This document shows positions 19,345-27,852 of a stretch of DNA of 42,888 bases, piece by piece (the stretch's first letter is position 1; every line of letters starts with the position of its first letter). Where the stretch lies: contig CAJWGN010000013.1 in the NCBI GenBank assembly GCA_913031035.1, positions 1 through 42,888 of the forward strand. The letters are read 5' to 3'. Made by a program: the position numbers and the translations under genes. Below the pieces are notes generated by a model, which ran no database searches, was not told where the DNA came from, and saw only the letters and a program-made list of their open reading frames with translations. The stretch comes from an uncultured Gammaproteobacteria bacterium (GTDB taxonomy: Bacteria > Pseudomonadota > Gammaproteobacteria > Pseudomonadales > Pseudohongiellaceae).

Positions 19345-19818
19345 TTAGTTTTTAGTTTGGCTGAAAAAGCTTAAAAACAACATTGGCCAAATCCCTACGT
19401 GAACCATCATATCGGCGGTGTTAAATATATAGTTCCAGTAGGGGATGTGTTGAATGTCGATAAAATCAATGACGCTTCCGTAAATCAGTCGATCTAAAAT
19501 GTTAGATGCGCCGCCTCCAACGATAAAACCGAAACATATATACTCATAGCGTTCGATTGTTTTACTCATTGCCAGATAAGCTATAACAGCGACGAGTAGG
19601 CTCAGGCCAATTAGAGCGAACACCCCTCCGGATCCTTGAAACATACCAAACACTCCACCAAAATTTCTGATATGGGTAAAGTGAATAAGGCTATTAATTT
19701 CCAGCGTGGTATTTTGCGTAATATTGTTGTTAATCCAATAGCCAATAGCTTGTGAGGCCAAAAGAACACTTATAGCGATTGTACTAAAAATGGCCATTCT
19801 GTTTGCTTTGCTATTCAC
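19345..19818 (-). CDS. Signal peptidase II-like protein (LspA family variant)
   Basis: 157 residues with four membrane segments, starting at GTG 19818 behind AAGGA spaced six bases. The active-site blocks of the lipoprotein signal peptidase are present: RNFGGVFGMF (residues 51-60), GGGASNILDRLIYGSVIDFI with Asp109, and IFNTADMMVH with Asp136; the two aspartates are 27 residues apart as in E. coli LspA. The first-helix motif DxxxK of the family is missing (SQAIGYWI in its place). LspA cleaves prolipoproteins in the inner membrane. It is not next to ileS as usual, so it may be a second copy with a special substrate or reduced activity. Confidence 0.85.
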   Translation of the reverse strand: MNSKANRMAIFSTIAISVLLASQAIGYWINNNITQNTTLEINSLIHFTHIRNFGGVFGMFQGSGGVFALIGLSLLVAVIAYLAMSKTIERYEYICFGFIVGGGASNILDRLIYGSVIDFIDIQHIPYWNYIFNTADMMVHVGIWPMLFLSFFSQTKN

Positions 19819-19956
19819 TTTTGATCCTTCGCATTGGTCATTTTAAATAGAGGGTTTAAGTTTTTGATTAGAACTGCTGGCTTAAGGTAGACGGTTTAAA
19901 TACACGGGCATAAATCGCCGGCTTTAAAAATATCGCTCTCCCAGCAAGGCCATCCT

Positions 19957-20571
19957 CTAAGTCATCGGGTTGTCAGCATACTGGATGATTGTGGGTTTTG
20001 AGGTGTCACTGTACTGAACAATACTGTGAGCACAGTTATGCATAGATGGAGGCGCCCAAAGTTCTTCTATCGGCCGCTCTTGAATATGGCAAAGGACCGA
20101 TTTAATCAATGCTCCATGACTCACTATTGCTACTTTTTTGCCTATCTGAGCTTTGCCTATTTCTTGAATTTGAAGAATGGCGCGGCTCTGCAATTCCAAA
20201 AAGGTCTCTGCTCCTTTTACTGCAAACAAATGAGGCTGTTGCCAAAAATGTTGGTAAGAGTCTGGGTCATTTTTTTCGATATCATCGTAAAGAACACCTT
20301 CCCAGGGGCCGAGGAATATCTCTCTAAGGCTATCAAGGTAAATTATTTTTTGATGCAGTTCTGTTTGACCTGCGAAGGCATGGTCAGCTGTTTGTCTAGT
20401 TCGGACGCTGCTGCTGCAATATACAGAGTCGAACCGAATATTTTCAATTTTTTCGCCAAGTGTTTTTGCTTGAGCAATACCCAGATCGGTTAACACCGAG
20501 TCACTTTGTCCCTGCGAGCGACGCTCTTCATTCCAGTTTGTTTGACCGTGTCGTATTAAATGCAATTCCAT
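19957..20571 (-). CDS. Histidine phosphatase / phosphoglycerate mutase-like
   Basis: 204 residues of the histidine phosphatase superfamily, branch with GpmB and CobC. The catalytic histidine lies in LIRHGQTNWNE (R7, H8, G9), with the SVRTRQTA segment (residues 55-62), a likely acid Glu84 in LREIFLGPWEG, and the second histidine H152 in IVSHGALIKSV. It starts 3 bases after the glpK stop and is thus co-transcribed with it. It may act on a sugar phosphate or a related metabolite; mutase or cobalamin roles are less supported because no such genes are near. Confidence 0.88.
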   Translation of the reverse strand: MELHLIRHGQTNWNEERRSQGQSDSVLTDLGIAQAKTLGEKIENIRFDSVYCSSSVRTRQTADHAFAGQTELHQKIIYLDSLREIFLGPWEGVLYDDIEKNDPDSYQHFWQQPHLFAVKGAETFLELQSRAILQIQEIGKAQIGKKVAIVSHGALIKSVLCHIQERPIEELWAPPSMHNCAHSIVQYSDTSKPTIIQYADNPMT

Positions 20572-20574
20572 TGT

Positions 20575-22092
20575 TTAGTTCTCGGTAGGTGGTTCAGATT
20601 TGGTTTCGAATAAGTCGGAGCGAGTTCGGGCAACGGCTTCTAGCCACCCATTGTAATTTGTTTGCCGCCACTTCTCATTTTTAGCTGTAGAGAAGCTACT
20701 GTCGAGCTGCCATTTCGACTCGATTGCAGCAAGAGATTCGAAGATCCCGCTTTTAAGTCCAGCCGCATAGGCGGCGCCTAGTGCTGTTGTTTCAATGATT
20801 TTGGGGCGATGAACCTCGCAATCCAGAACATCGGATAGGGTTTGGACAAGGTAGTTATTATTGACCATGCCACCATCAACTCTAAGTTGATTGAGAGAGG
20901 CGCCATCGGCAGCTATGGCTAACATTAGATCTTTAGTTTGATAGCAAACTGACATCAACCCGGCGGTGACAATTTCCTTTACGCCGGTGTCTCGCGTCAT
21001 GCCGAACAGAGCTCCTCGGGCATCGGGATCCCAGTAAGGAGCGCCAAGTCCTGTAAACGCGGGCACTAAGTAAACGCTCAAGTCATCTTGGCATGCCCTA
21101 GCGAGTGCTTCGGATTCGCTGGCGTCATTGATCAAGCCGATGCCGTCTCTAAGCCACTGCATAGTGGCGCCGGCCATGAATATGCTGCCCTCTATTGCAT
21201 AAGTCGTTTTACCGTCCAATCGATATGCTACCGTGGTTAACAGGCGGTTACTTGATTGGATGGCTTCCTCGCCTGTGTTAAGGAGGACAAAACAGCCCGT
21301 GCCATAGGTGCTTTTGGCCATTCCTGCTTTAAAGCAGCATTGCCCAAAAGCTGCAGCTTGTTGATCGCCTATCACACCGGTAATGGGGATCTCGCTGCCC
21401 AGCCACGAGGCGTCGCACTTTCCAAAATCGTCAGAGCAATCTTTAACTTCTGGCAGCATGCTTATCGGGATGCCAAACAATTCAAGCAACTCACTATCCC
21501 ATTGCTGAGTGTGAATATTGAACAACATGGTTCTCGATGCGTTGGTCGCATCTGTGGAGTGTTGCTTGCCCTTGGTGAGATTCCAAAGTAAGAAGCTATC
21601 GACTGTGCCAAAAGCAAGCTCTCCTTGCTCGGCTTTTTGCCTTGCCCCCGGGACGTTCTCTAAGATCCAGCGCAGTTTGGTGGCAGAGAAATAGGAGTCG
21701 ATAAGCAGGCCAGTTTTTTCCTGAACCAGCGCTGCAAAGCCTTCTTTTTTGAGTTGTGCGCAGTAGTCACTAGTACGGCGATCTTGCCAAACAATCGCAT
21801 TGGTGATCGCCAAGCCGGTGGCTTTATCCCAAACTATTGTGGTTTCACGTTGATTGGTAATGCCTATGCAGCTGATTGCATCTGCTTTCAGCTTAGCGCA
21901 GGACAGCGCGTCGATGCAGCTATCAAGTGTAGTTTGCCAAATGTCGGTAGGGTCGTGTTCAACCCAGCCATTGTTTGGGAAATGCTGAGGGAATTCTTGT
22001 TGGGCACTGCTAACAATGTTGCCGTGATTGTCGAATATCAGCGCACGGCTGCTAGTGGTGCCCTGATCTATTGCAAGTATGTAAGTACTCAT
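20575..22092 (-). CDS. glpK: Glycerol kinase
   Basis: 505 residues, the standard length. It makes glycerol 3-phosphate from glycerol and ATP in the cytoplasm. The FGGY-kinase motifs are clear: [17 protein letters not shown] at the N-terminus, [72 protein letters not shown] and the [12 protein letters not shown] block. It is divergent from glpD across 175 bases, and leads a minus-strand unit with the phosphatase. GlpK is normally controlled by fructose bisphosphate and, in E. coli, IIA-Glc; those features were not assessed. Confidence 0.97.
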   Translation of the reverse strand: MSTYILAIDQGTTSSRALIFDNHGNIVSSAQQEFPQHFPNNGWVEHDPTDIWQTTLDSCIDALSCAKLKADAISCIGITNQRETTIVWDKATGLAITNAIVWQDRRTSDYCAQLKKEGFAALVQEKTGLLIDSYFSATKLRWILENVPGARQKAEQGELAFGTVDSFLLWNLTKGKQHSTDATNASRTMLFNIHTQQWDSELLELFGIPISMLPEVKDCSDDFGKCDASWLGSEIPITGVIGDQQAAAFGQCCFKAGMAKSTYGTGCFVLLNTGEEAIQSSNRLLTTVAYRLDGKTTYAIEGSIFMAGATMQWLRDGIGLINDASESEALARACQDDLSVYLVPAFTGLGAPYWDPDARGALFGMTRDTGVKEIVTAGLMSVCYQTKDLMLAIAADGASLNQLRVDGGMVNNNYLVQTLSDVLDCEVHRPKIIETTALGAAYAAGLKSGIFESLAAIESKWQLDSSFSTAKNEKWRQTNYNGWLEAVARTRSDLFETKSEPPTEN

Positions 22093-22134
22093 TTGGTTTT
22101 TTCATGTGCGCAGCTTAAAATTAAGAAAAACCAG

Positions 22135-22170
22135 ATTGCCTCTATCCTATATATTGCCTCTGTCTTATAT
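22135..22170. repeat. Two tandem 18-bp repeats between glpK and glpD
   Basis: ATTGCCTCTATCCTATAT at 22135-22152 is followed directly by ATTGCCTCTGTCTTATAT at 22153-22170: 16 of 18 positions agree. They lie in the divergent glpK-glpD control region and could be a binding site for a regulator; they do not resemble the E. coli GlpR operator. A role is inferred from place only. Confidence 0.7.
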
Positions 22171-22267
22171 ATAGGTGGGCCGCCGCCGCAATATGCAGCG
22201 CTGGCTATGTTTGGCATGGTACACTAAGTCTCCTCTTTGTGCTGTCCGCTATAGGTAATTGACTGCT

Positions 22268-23761
22268 GTGCACCAATCTAATTTTGTTTATGATGTTCTC
22301 GTTATAGGTGGTGGGATTAACGGTGCTGGAATCGCTGCCGACGCCGCTGGCCGTGGTTTGAATGTGGTTCTGTGCGAAAAATCAGATCTTGCGGGGGGTA
22401 CTTCCGCGTGGAGTACGAAATTAATCCACGGTGGGCTTCGTTATTTAGAGTTTTATGAATTCAGTTTGGTTCGCAAAGCCTTGCAAGAGCGCGAAGTCTT
22501 GACCCGTGCTGCAAAGCACATCATCCGACCGATGCCTTTCCAAATCCCGCTGCTAACCAATTCTCGGCATCCGTTGCTTGTTAGGGCAGGCTTGTTTTTA
22601 TATGACAACCTGGCTCGGCGTCGAGTATTTAAGGGATCCAGAACCATCAAATACGGCAACGATGTGCTGTTAAACGCATCGATTAAGAAAGGCTTCGAAT
22701 ATTGGGATGCTCAGGTAGATGATAGCCGGTTGGTCGTCAGCAATGCTCTGCAGGCTAAGGCAAAAGGGGCATCTATACTTACTCGGACTGAATGTATTGC
22801 CCTACGGTCAGATGAGGAAGGCTGGGTTGCCACCGTCCACAACAAATTGACAGATACCCAATCTGAAATACGCGCTAAGGCTATAGTCAACGCCTCCGGT
22901 CCATGGGTAAGCGCACTCCTAAATAAGCTAAGGCCTGAAAAATCTGCCAATGAGCTTAGATTAGTAAAGGGCAGTCACATTGTGGTTCCAAAAATTTCCG
23001 AGGGTGATACTGCCTACATGTTGCAGCATCATGATGGGCGTGTGGTATTTGTTATCCCTTATGAGGGCAAGTATTCCTTAATAGGGACCACGGAAGAGGA
23101 TTTTACTGGCAATTTAGATAAGCCCGAGATTTCAAATGATGAAATCAATTACCTGCTTTCTATTGTTAACTTATACTTTAAAAAGGCAGTTTTAAAATCC
23201 GATGTGGTATACACCTACGCAGGTGTCCGCCCTTTAATGGAAGAAGAAGGGAAAGCGGCGAGTAAGGTCTCTCGGGATTACCATCTTGAATTTGAAATGG
23301 AGCCCTACCCTCTTCTTTCTGTATACGGGGGAAAGGTGACTACCTATCGTGTGTTGGCAGAGACTGCGGTTAACAAGCTTGGTGACGTGTTTAATAAATT
23401 GCCCGGCGCCTGGACTAAAGAAGCGAGGCTCCCCGGAGGCGACTTCGACGTTCACGAGCAGTTGTTTAAAGATTTGGCTTCGCGCTATAGCTGGTTAGGG
23501 TCTGATTTGATTCGGCGTTGGCAGCATAGCTACGGCTCCCTGAGTTTTGATATTGCGGGCCCCTCCACCAGTTTGGACGAAATGGGAGTGTGCTTTGGTC
23601 ATAACCTATATCAAAAAGAGGTCGACTATTTATGTCGCGAAGAATGGGCCAGGAGTGCCGATGATATTTTGTGGCGACGCTCTAAGCTAGGTTATTTCTT
23701 TAGTAAAAAAGAGATAAATTCTCTGGATAATTATATTAGACAATCCTATCCCGCGAACTAA
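22268..23761 (+). CDS. glpD: Aerobic glycerol-3-phosphate dehydrogenase
   Basis: About 497 residues from GTG 22268; an alternative TTG at 22259 is in frame but lies only two bases behind the AGGT site. GlpD is a membrane-associated flavoenzyme that oxidises glycerol 3-phosphate to DHAP and reduces quinone. The FAD-binding motif VLVIGGGINGAGIAADAAGR, then TSAWSTKLIHGGLRYLEFYE, VNASGPWVSALL, and YAGVRPLM plus VYGGKVTTYRVLAE are all diagnostic. It is the first gene of the glycerol importer operon, 15 bases before glpS. Confidence 0.96.
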   Translation: MHQSNFVYDVLVIGGGINGAGIAADAAGRGLNVVLCEKSDLAGGTSAWSTKLIHGGLRYLEFYEFSLVRKALQEREVLTRAAKHIIRPMPFQIPLLTNSRHPLLVRAGLFLYDNLARRRVFKGSRTIKYGNDVLLNASIKKGFEYWDAQVDDSRLVVSNALQAKAKGASILTRTECIALRSDEEGWVATVHNKLTDTQSEIRAKAIVNASGPWVSALLNKLRPEKSANELRLVKGSHIVVPKISEGDTAYMLQHHDGRVVFVIPYEGKYSLIGTTEEDFTGNLDKPEISNDEINYLLSIVNLYFKKAVLKSDVVYTYAGVRPLMEEEGKAASKVSRDYHLEFEMEPYPLLSVYGGKVTTYRVLAETAVNKLGDVFNKLPGAWTKEARLPGGDFDVHEQLFKDLASRYSWLGSDLIRRWQHSYGSLSFDIAGPSTSLDEMGVCFGHNLYQKEVDYLCREEWARSADDILWRRSKLGYFFSKKEINSLDNYIRQSYPAN

Positions 23762-23776
23762 GTCTCAGGAAAATCA

Positions 23777-24838
23777 ATGTTAGAGTTGCGATCAGTCTCT
23801 CGTCGAGTAGAAGGCGAGATTTTTGTAGATGATGTGACCTTGAGTCTTAATCGAGGTTCAATAAATATCTTGCTGGGGCCTACCTTAGCGGGCAAGACTT
23901 CACTTATGCGCTTAATGGCAGGATTGGATAAGCCCGATAAAGGTGAAATCTTATTCGATGGTGAATCTATCATTGGTGTGCCGGTGCAAAAGCGCAATGT
24001 GGCAATGGTCTACCAGCAGTTCATTAATTACCCTAATATGACAGTGTTCGAGAATATAGCGTCGCCATTGCGGGTCGCTAAACTAGGCTCTGATGAGATT
24101 AATAAGCGAGTTGCGCAGGCATCAGATCTGCTTCAGTTGTCCCCCTTTCTTAATAGAAATCCCAGTGAGCTTTCTGGCGGCCAACAGCAGCGCGTAGCCT
24201 TAGCGAGAGCAATAGTAAAGCGAGCAAAATTAGTCCTGCTGGATGAACCTTTGGCTAATCTTGACTATAAGTTACGAGAAGAATTGCGAAGTGAACTGCC
24301 TAGCTTGTTTGCAGAGTTGGGAGCGGTTTTAGTTTATGCCACAACAGAGCCAGGGGAGGCTTTAGTTTTAGGGGGTTGCACGACTTGTCTGCACCAGGGC
24401 AGTGTTCAGCAATTTGGGCCCACCTTAGACGTATTCAAGAATCCGGTACTACTTCAATCGGCCAAAATATTTTCAGACCCGCCATTAAATGTTGCAAACT
24501 TTGAAAGTCGGGAGGGCATTTGTAAAATTACCGGTGAAGAACGAGAGCTCTCGTTTTTAAGAGCTAAACTTCCGGACGGCAGTTATAGTTTAGGAGTCAG
24601 ACCACACCATTTGTCTTTGACGCCAACTGATAGTGATGACTTAATCTTTCAAGGTGGTGTGTCGGTGACAGAGCTTTCTGGCTCTGAGAGCTTTATACAC
24701 TTTGATTTTCAAGGACAGCCTTGGGTCGCGTTAATTCATGGTATTCGAAATTTCAAAGAAGCTGAGCGTGTAGAGTTCTACGTGCGCTCCAAAAATGCGT
24801 TTGTATTTAACTCTGATGGACTTGCAGTGGCGATCTAA
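23777..24838 (+). CDS. glpS: Glycerol ABC importer ATPase GlpS-like
   Basis: 353 residues: an ABC ATPase of the CUT1/MalK type with a C-terminal TOBE-like regulatory domain. Walker A is GPTLAGKT (34-41), Q-loop MVYQQF (Gln80), signature LSGGQ (132-136) and Walker B LVLLDEP with Glu157. The H-loop histidine is missing: the usual YVTHD reads YATTE, so position 190 is Thr. The ribosome-binding site AGGAAAA precedes the ATG. By order (glpD-S-T-P-Q) it equals GlpS of the rhizobial glycerol transporter. It should pair with GlpT in a heterodimer. Confidence 0.9.
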   Translation: MLELRSVSRRVEGEIFVDDVTLSLNRGSINILLGPTLAGKTSLMRLMAGLDKPDKGEILFDGESIIGVPVQKRNVAMVYQQFINYPNMTVFENIASPLRVAKLGSDEINKRVAQASDLLQLSPFLNRNPSELSGGQQQRVALARAIVKRAKLVLLDEPLANLDYKLREELRSELPSLFAELGAVLVYATTEPGEALVLGGCTTCLHQGSVQQFGPTLDVFKNPVLLQSAKIFSDPPLNVANFESREGICKITGEERELSFLRAKLPDGSYSLGVRPHHLSLTPTDSDDLIFQGGVSVTELSGSESFIHFDFQGQPWVALIHGIRNFKEAERVEFYVRSKNAFVFNSDGLAVAI

Positions 24839-24904
24839 CCCTCGCTGGGTTTCGTTCAGCATCGAAGACAATCGAGCATTAAAATAATTAAAATAGACTG
24901 ATTT

Positions 24905-25972
24905 ATGGCAAGTATAGAACTAAAAAATATAGCCCATCAATATCCCTCAGAAGATAAGTCGGGACCCTATGCGCTGAGTTCACTTAATGAGCTATGGCAA
25001 GACGGCGGTGCTTACGCTCTTTTGGGCCCCTCAGGTTGCGGTAAAACAACACTTTTGAATATCATTTCCGGACTTCTTCAGCCTAGCGAAGGACGAGTGC
25101 TTTTCGACGGTGTGGATGTCACAGATCTTAGTCCTGAGAAACGAAACATAGCGCAAGTTTTTCAGTTTCCGGTAGTTTATGACACCTTGACGGTTGCGGA
25201 AAACTTGGCCTTTCCACTCAAAAACCGTGGCATGGCTAAGGATAAAATTTCTGAGCGAGTGGCAGAGATTTTATCAATGCTGGGCTTAAGCGATAGGGCC
25301 AACGAAAAAGCCCACAGTCTCACCGCGGACGACAAACAAAAAATATCACTTGGCAGAGGGCTTGTGCGAACTGACGTAAAGGCGATTTTATTTGATGAGC
25401 CTCTCACGGTTATTGACCCTCATTTGAAATGGCAACTTCGTACCGAACTTAAAAAAATTCATCAGCAGTTTCGTCACACGATGATTTATGTGACTCATGA
25501 TCAAACCGAGGCACTTACTTTTGCGGACAAGGTTATTGTTATGTACGGTGGTTCGGTACTTCAGATTGGCACGCCAGAGGAGTTGTTTGAGACTCCGGCA
25601 CACACCTTTGTTGGACAATTTATTGGCTCGCCCGGAATGAATATTTTGAAGGCCAACGTTGATGGAGCCTTAGCTATCGTTGATAGGATACAGGTAGCGT
25701 TACCTGGTAATTACAGGAAAATTGATGACGAGGTCGAGTTAGGCATTCGCCCCGAGTATATTTCACTCTCCCAAACGGAGGGAATTCAAGCCGAAACAGT
25801 TTCAATAGACGACGTTGGTAAGCACATTATTGTGCGCTGCAGGCTAGAGCATCAGATTGTTAGTGTTATCGTTCCCGAGGGCACAAGTATACCAGACAAG
25901 CCTAGGTTGGTTTTTGCTCAGGATAAAATCAATATTTATCAAAATGCTGTTTTGGTGAGGCCGACGGGATAA
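24905..25972 (+). CDS. glpT: Glycerol ABC importer ATPase GlpT-like
   Basis: 355 residues, second MalK-type ATPase with a C-terminal TOBE-like domain. Walker A is GPSGCGKT (41-48), Q-loop QVFQFP (Gln87), Walker B ILFDEP with Glu165 and the H-loop YVTHDQTEAL with His198 are intact. The signature motif is degenerate: LTADD (139-143) where LSGGQ is expected. This is the mirror image of the defect in GlpS. Its TAA overlaps the glpP ATG (TAATG). The name refers to the rhizobial ABC system and not to the E. coli glycerol-3-phosphate antiporter GlpT. Confidence 0.9.
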   Translation: MASIELKNIAHQYPSEDKSGPYALSSLNELWQDGGAYALLGPSGCGKTTLLNIISGLLQPSEGRVLFDGVDVTDLSPEKRNIAQVFQFPVVYDTLTVAENLAFPLKNRGMAKDKISERVAEILSMLGLSDRANEKAHSLTADDKQKISLGRGLVRTDVKAILFDEPLTVIDPHLKWQLRTELKKIHQQFRHTMIYVTHDQTEALTFADKVIVMYGGSVLQIGTPEELFETPAHTFVGQFIGSPGMNILKANVDGALAIVDRIQVALPGNYRKIDDEVELGIRPEYISLSQTEGIQAETVSIDDVGKHIIVRCRLEHQIVSVIVPEGTSIPDKPRLVFAQDKINIYQNAVLVRPTG

Positions 25973-26856
25973 TGAAAACACAAAATAATAAAGCTTGGTT
26001 CTTGGTGTTGCCGGTACTTATATTGGTTTCGATTAGTGCAATCATCCCTTTGATGACAGTGGTGAATTATTCGGTCCAAGACACTTTTGGCAATAATGAA
26101 TTCTTTTGGGTGGGAACGGAGTGGTTTCAAGAGGTTTTGAATTCCGAGCGATTTTTGAATGCTTTAAAGCGGACATTGCTGTTCTCGGCTCTCATATTGG
26201 CGATTGAAATACCGTTGGGCATTTTCATTGCATTGGCAATGCCAAAACGTGGAATCGGAGTCTCATTTTGTCTTGTTCTAATGGCATTGCCGCTGCTGAT
26301 TCCTTGGAATGTAGTGGGCACTATTTGGCAGGTGTTTGGACGAGTTGATATTGGCTTGCTAGGACACGGATTGGCCAGCTTGGGATTTGATTACAACTAC
26401 ACCCAAAATGTATTTGATGCTTGGGTCACTCTCATTATCATGGATGTTTGGCATTGGACTAGTCTGGTGGTTTTATTGTGCTATTCCGGGTTGGTGGCAA
26501 TTCCTGAGGTTTATTATCAAGCTGCTAGAATCGACGGTGCGTCGCGCTGGTCGGTATTTCGTTTTATTCAGCTGCCAAAAATCAAGCGAGTTCTTCTTAT
26601 CGCGGTTTTGCTGAGGTTCATGGACTCATTCATGATCTACACGGAGCCTTTTGTCGTTACGGGCGGCGGTCCGGGTAACTCGACCACGTTCTTGTCGATC
26701 GACTTGGTGCAAATGGCTGTTGGTCAATTTGATCTTGGTCCTGCGGCGGCTATGTCGCTGGTGTATTTTTTAATTATTCTGCTGGTTTGCTGGATTTTCT
26801 ACACAATAATGACAAGCTTTGACGCTCAGGCTGCAGCCAGTCAAAAGAAGGGATGA
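25972..26856 (+). CDS. glpP: Glycerol ABC importer permease GlpP-like
   Basis: 294 residues, MalF-type permease of the CUT1 family with six or so membrane segments, the first at about 11-32. The ATPase-coupling EAA loop is seen as YYQAARIDGASRWSVFRFI, followed by QLPKIKR. It is coupled by a one-base overlap to glpT and by one base spacing to glpQ, so the four importer genes form one unit. Confidence 0.9.
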   Translation: MKTQNNKAWFLVLPVLILVSISAIIPLMTVVNYSVQDTFGNNEFFWVGTEWFQEVLNSERFLNALKRTLLFSALILAIEIPLGIFIALAMPKRGIGVSFCLVLMALPLLIPWNVVGTIWQVFGRVDIGLLGHGLASLGFDYNYTQNVFDAWVTLIIMDVWHWTSLVVLLCYSGLVAIPEVYYQAARIDGASRWSVFRFIQLPKIKRVLLIAVLLRFMDSFMIYTEPFVVTGGGPGNSTTFLSIDLVQMAVGQFDLGPAAAMSLVYFLIILLVCWIFYTIMTSFDAQAAASQKKG

Positions 26857-26857
26857 G

Positions 26858-27670
26858 ATGGATAATTCACTGAGTCGCTCGAAGAAAATCACCCTTACTC
26901 TCTATATTACGTTCTTGATGGCGCCGATTTATTGGCTGCTCAACATGAGTTTTAAAACCAATCAAGAAATACTCTCATCCTTTACGCTGTGGCCTGAGAA
27001 TTTCACTTTAGATAACTATATTACGATTTTCACTGATCCCAGCTGGTACAACGGTTATATCAATTCCATGACCTATGTTGTGTTGAATACCATTATTGCG
27101 CTTAGCGTCGCGTTACCTGCGGCCTATGCTTTTTCGCGTTATAAATTTGTTGGCGATAAACATCTATTTTTTTGGTTACTGACAAACAGGATGGCGCCAC
27201 CGGCGGTCTTCGTGTTGCCATTTTTTCAGCTGTACTCAGCATTCGGACTTATTGACACGCATATTGCAGTAGCATTAGCTCACTGTTTGTTTAATGTTCC
27301 GCTGGCAGTTTGGATACTGGAAGGGTTCATGTCGGGCGTGCCCCGCGAGATTGACGAAACTGCCTATATAGATGGTTACTCTTTCCCGAGATTTTTTGTG
27401 AAAATATTTTCACCTATGATTGCCTCCGGTATTGGGGTCGCAGCTTTCTTTTGTTTTATGTTTTCTTGGGTCGAGCTGTTGATAGCTCGGACCTTGACAG
27501 TAACTGATGCCAAGCCAATTAGTGCGGTTATGACCAGAACTGTTTCAGCCTCAGGCATAGACTGGGGTGTGTTAGCGGCGGCAGGGATACTCACGATTAT
27601 TCCTGGTGCCTTAGTCATCTATTTTGTAAGGCACCACATAGCTAAAGGATTTGCTCTCGGCCGGGTTTGA
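26858..27670 (+). CDS. glpQ: Glycerol ABC importer permease GlpQ-like
   Basis: 270 residues from ATG 26858, behind AAGGG; an in-frame upstream codon at 26819 would add only a basic stretch inside glpP. It is the MalG-type partner permease: six membrane segments, with the EAA loop IDETAYIDGYSFPRFFVKIF. The ending KGFALGRV is typical of this family (KGxxxGAV). The next importer gene, glpU, is found only after an interruption of about 4.2 kb. Confidence 0.9.
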   Translation: MDNSLSRSKKITLTLYITFLMAPIYWLLNMSFKTNQEILSSFTLWPENFTLDNYITIFTDPSWYNGYINSMTYVVLNTIIALSVALPAAYAFSRYKFVGDKHLFFWLLTNRMAPPAVFVLPFFQLYSAFGLIDTHIAVALAHCLFNVPLAVWILEGFMSGVPREIDETAYIDGYSFPRFFVKIFSPMIASGIGVAAFFCFMFSWVELLIARTLTVTDAKPISAVMTRTVSASGIDWGVLAAAGILTIIPGALVIYFVRHHIAKGFALGRV

Positions 27671-27733
27671 TCTATGGTCCTCCGCCGGCGGCGATTTAGC
27701 GGTTTGTTCCTGCCCCGCCTCCATCTACGATCT

Positions 27734-27751
27734 CTTGGTGAGAACACCAAG
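27734..27751. repeat. Perfect inverted repeat after glpQ
   Basis: CTTGGTG and CACCAAG flank AGAA, a perfect 7-bp stem with a tetraloop. It lies 63 bases after the glpQ stop. No T-run follows, so it may be a 3' end-stabilising hairpin of the glp mRNA or an operator for the next gene. Confidence 0.5.
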
Positions 27752-27852
27752 TGCTTTCAGTTACCTAGCTAAATACGCTATCTTCTTGTAATAGACATTT
27801 AAGCGCGGGCAGGCATATCTGCTTTTCGCTAATTTTACTTTGGAGCCTTGCA

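Noticed and set aside
20026-20493. 155-codon open frame opposite the histidine phosphatase
   Set aside because: It lies fully inside a conserved gene on the other strand and reads as a cysteine-rich nonsense protein.
21754-22227. 157-codon open frame opposite the glpK start
   Set aside because: It is antisense to a strongly conserved kinase region and its product has no recognisable features; it is a shadow of glpK.
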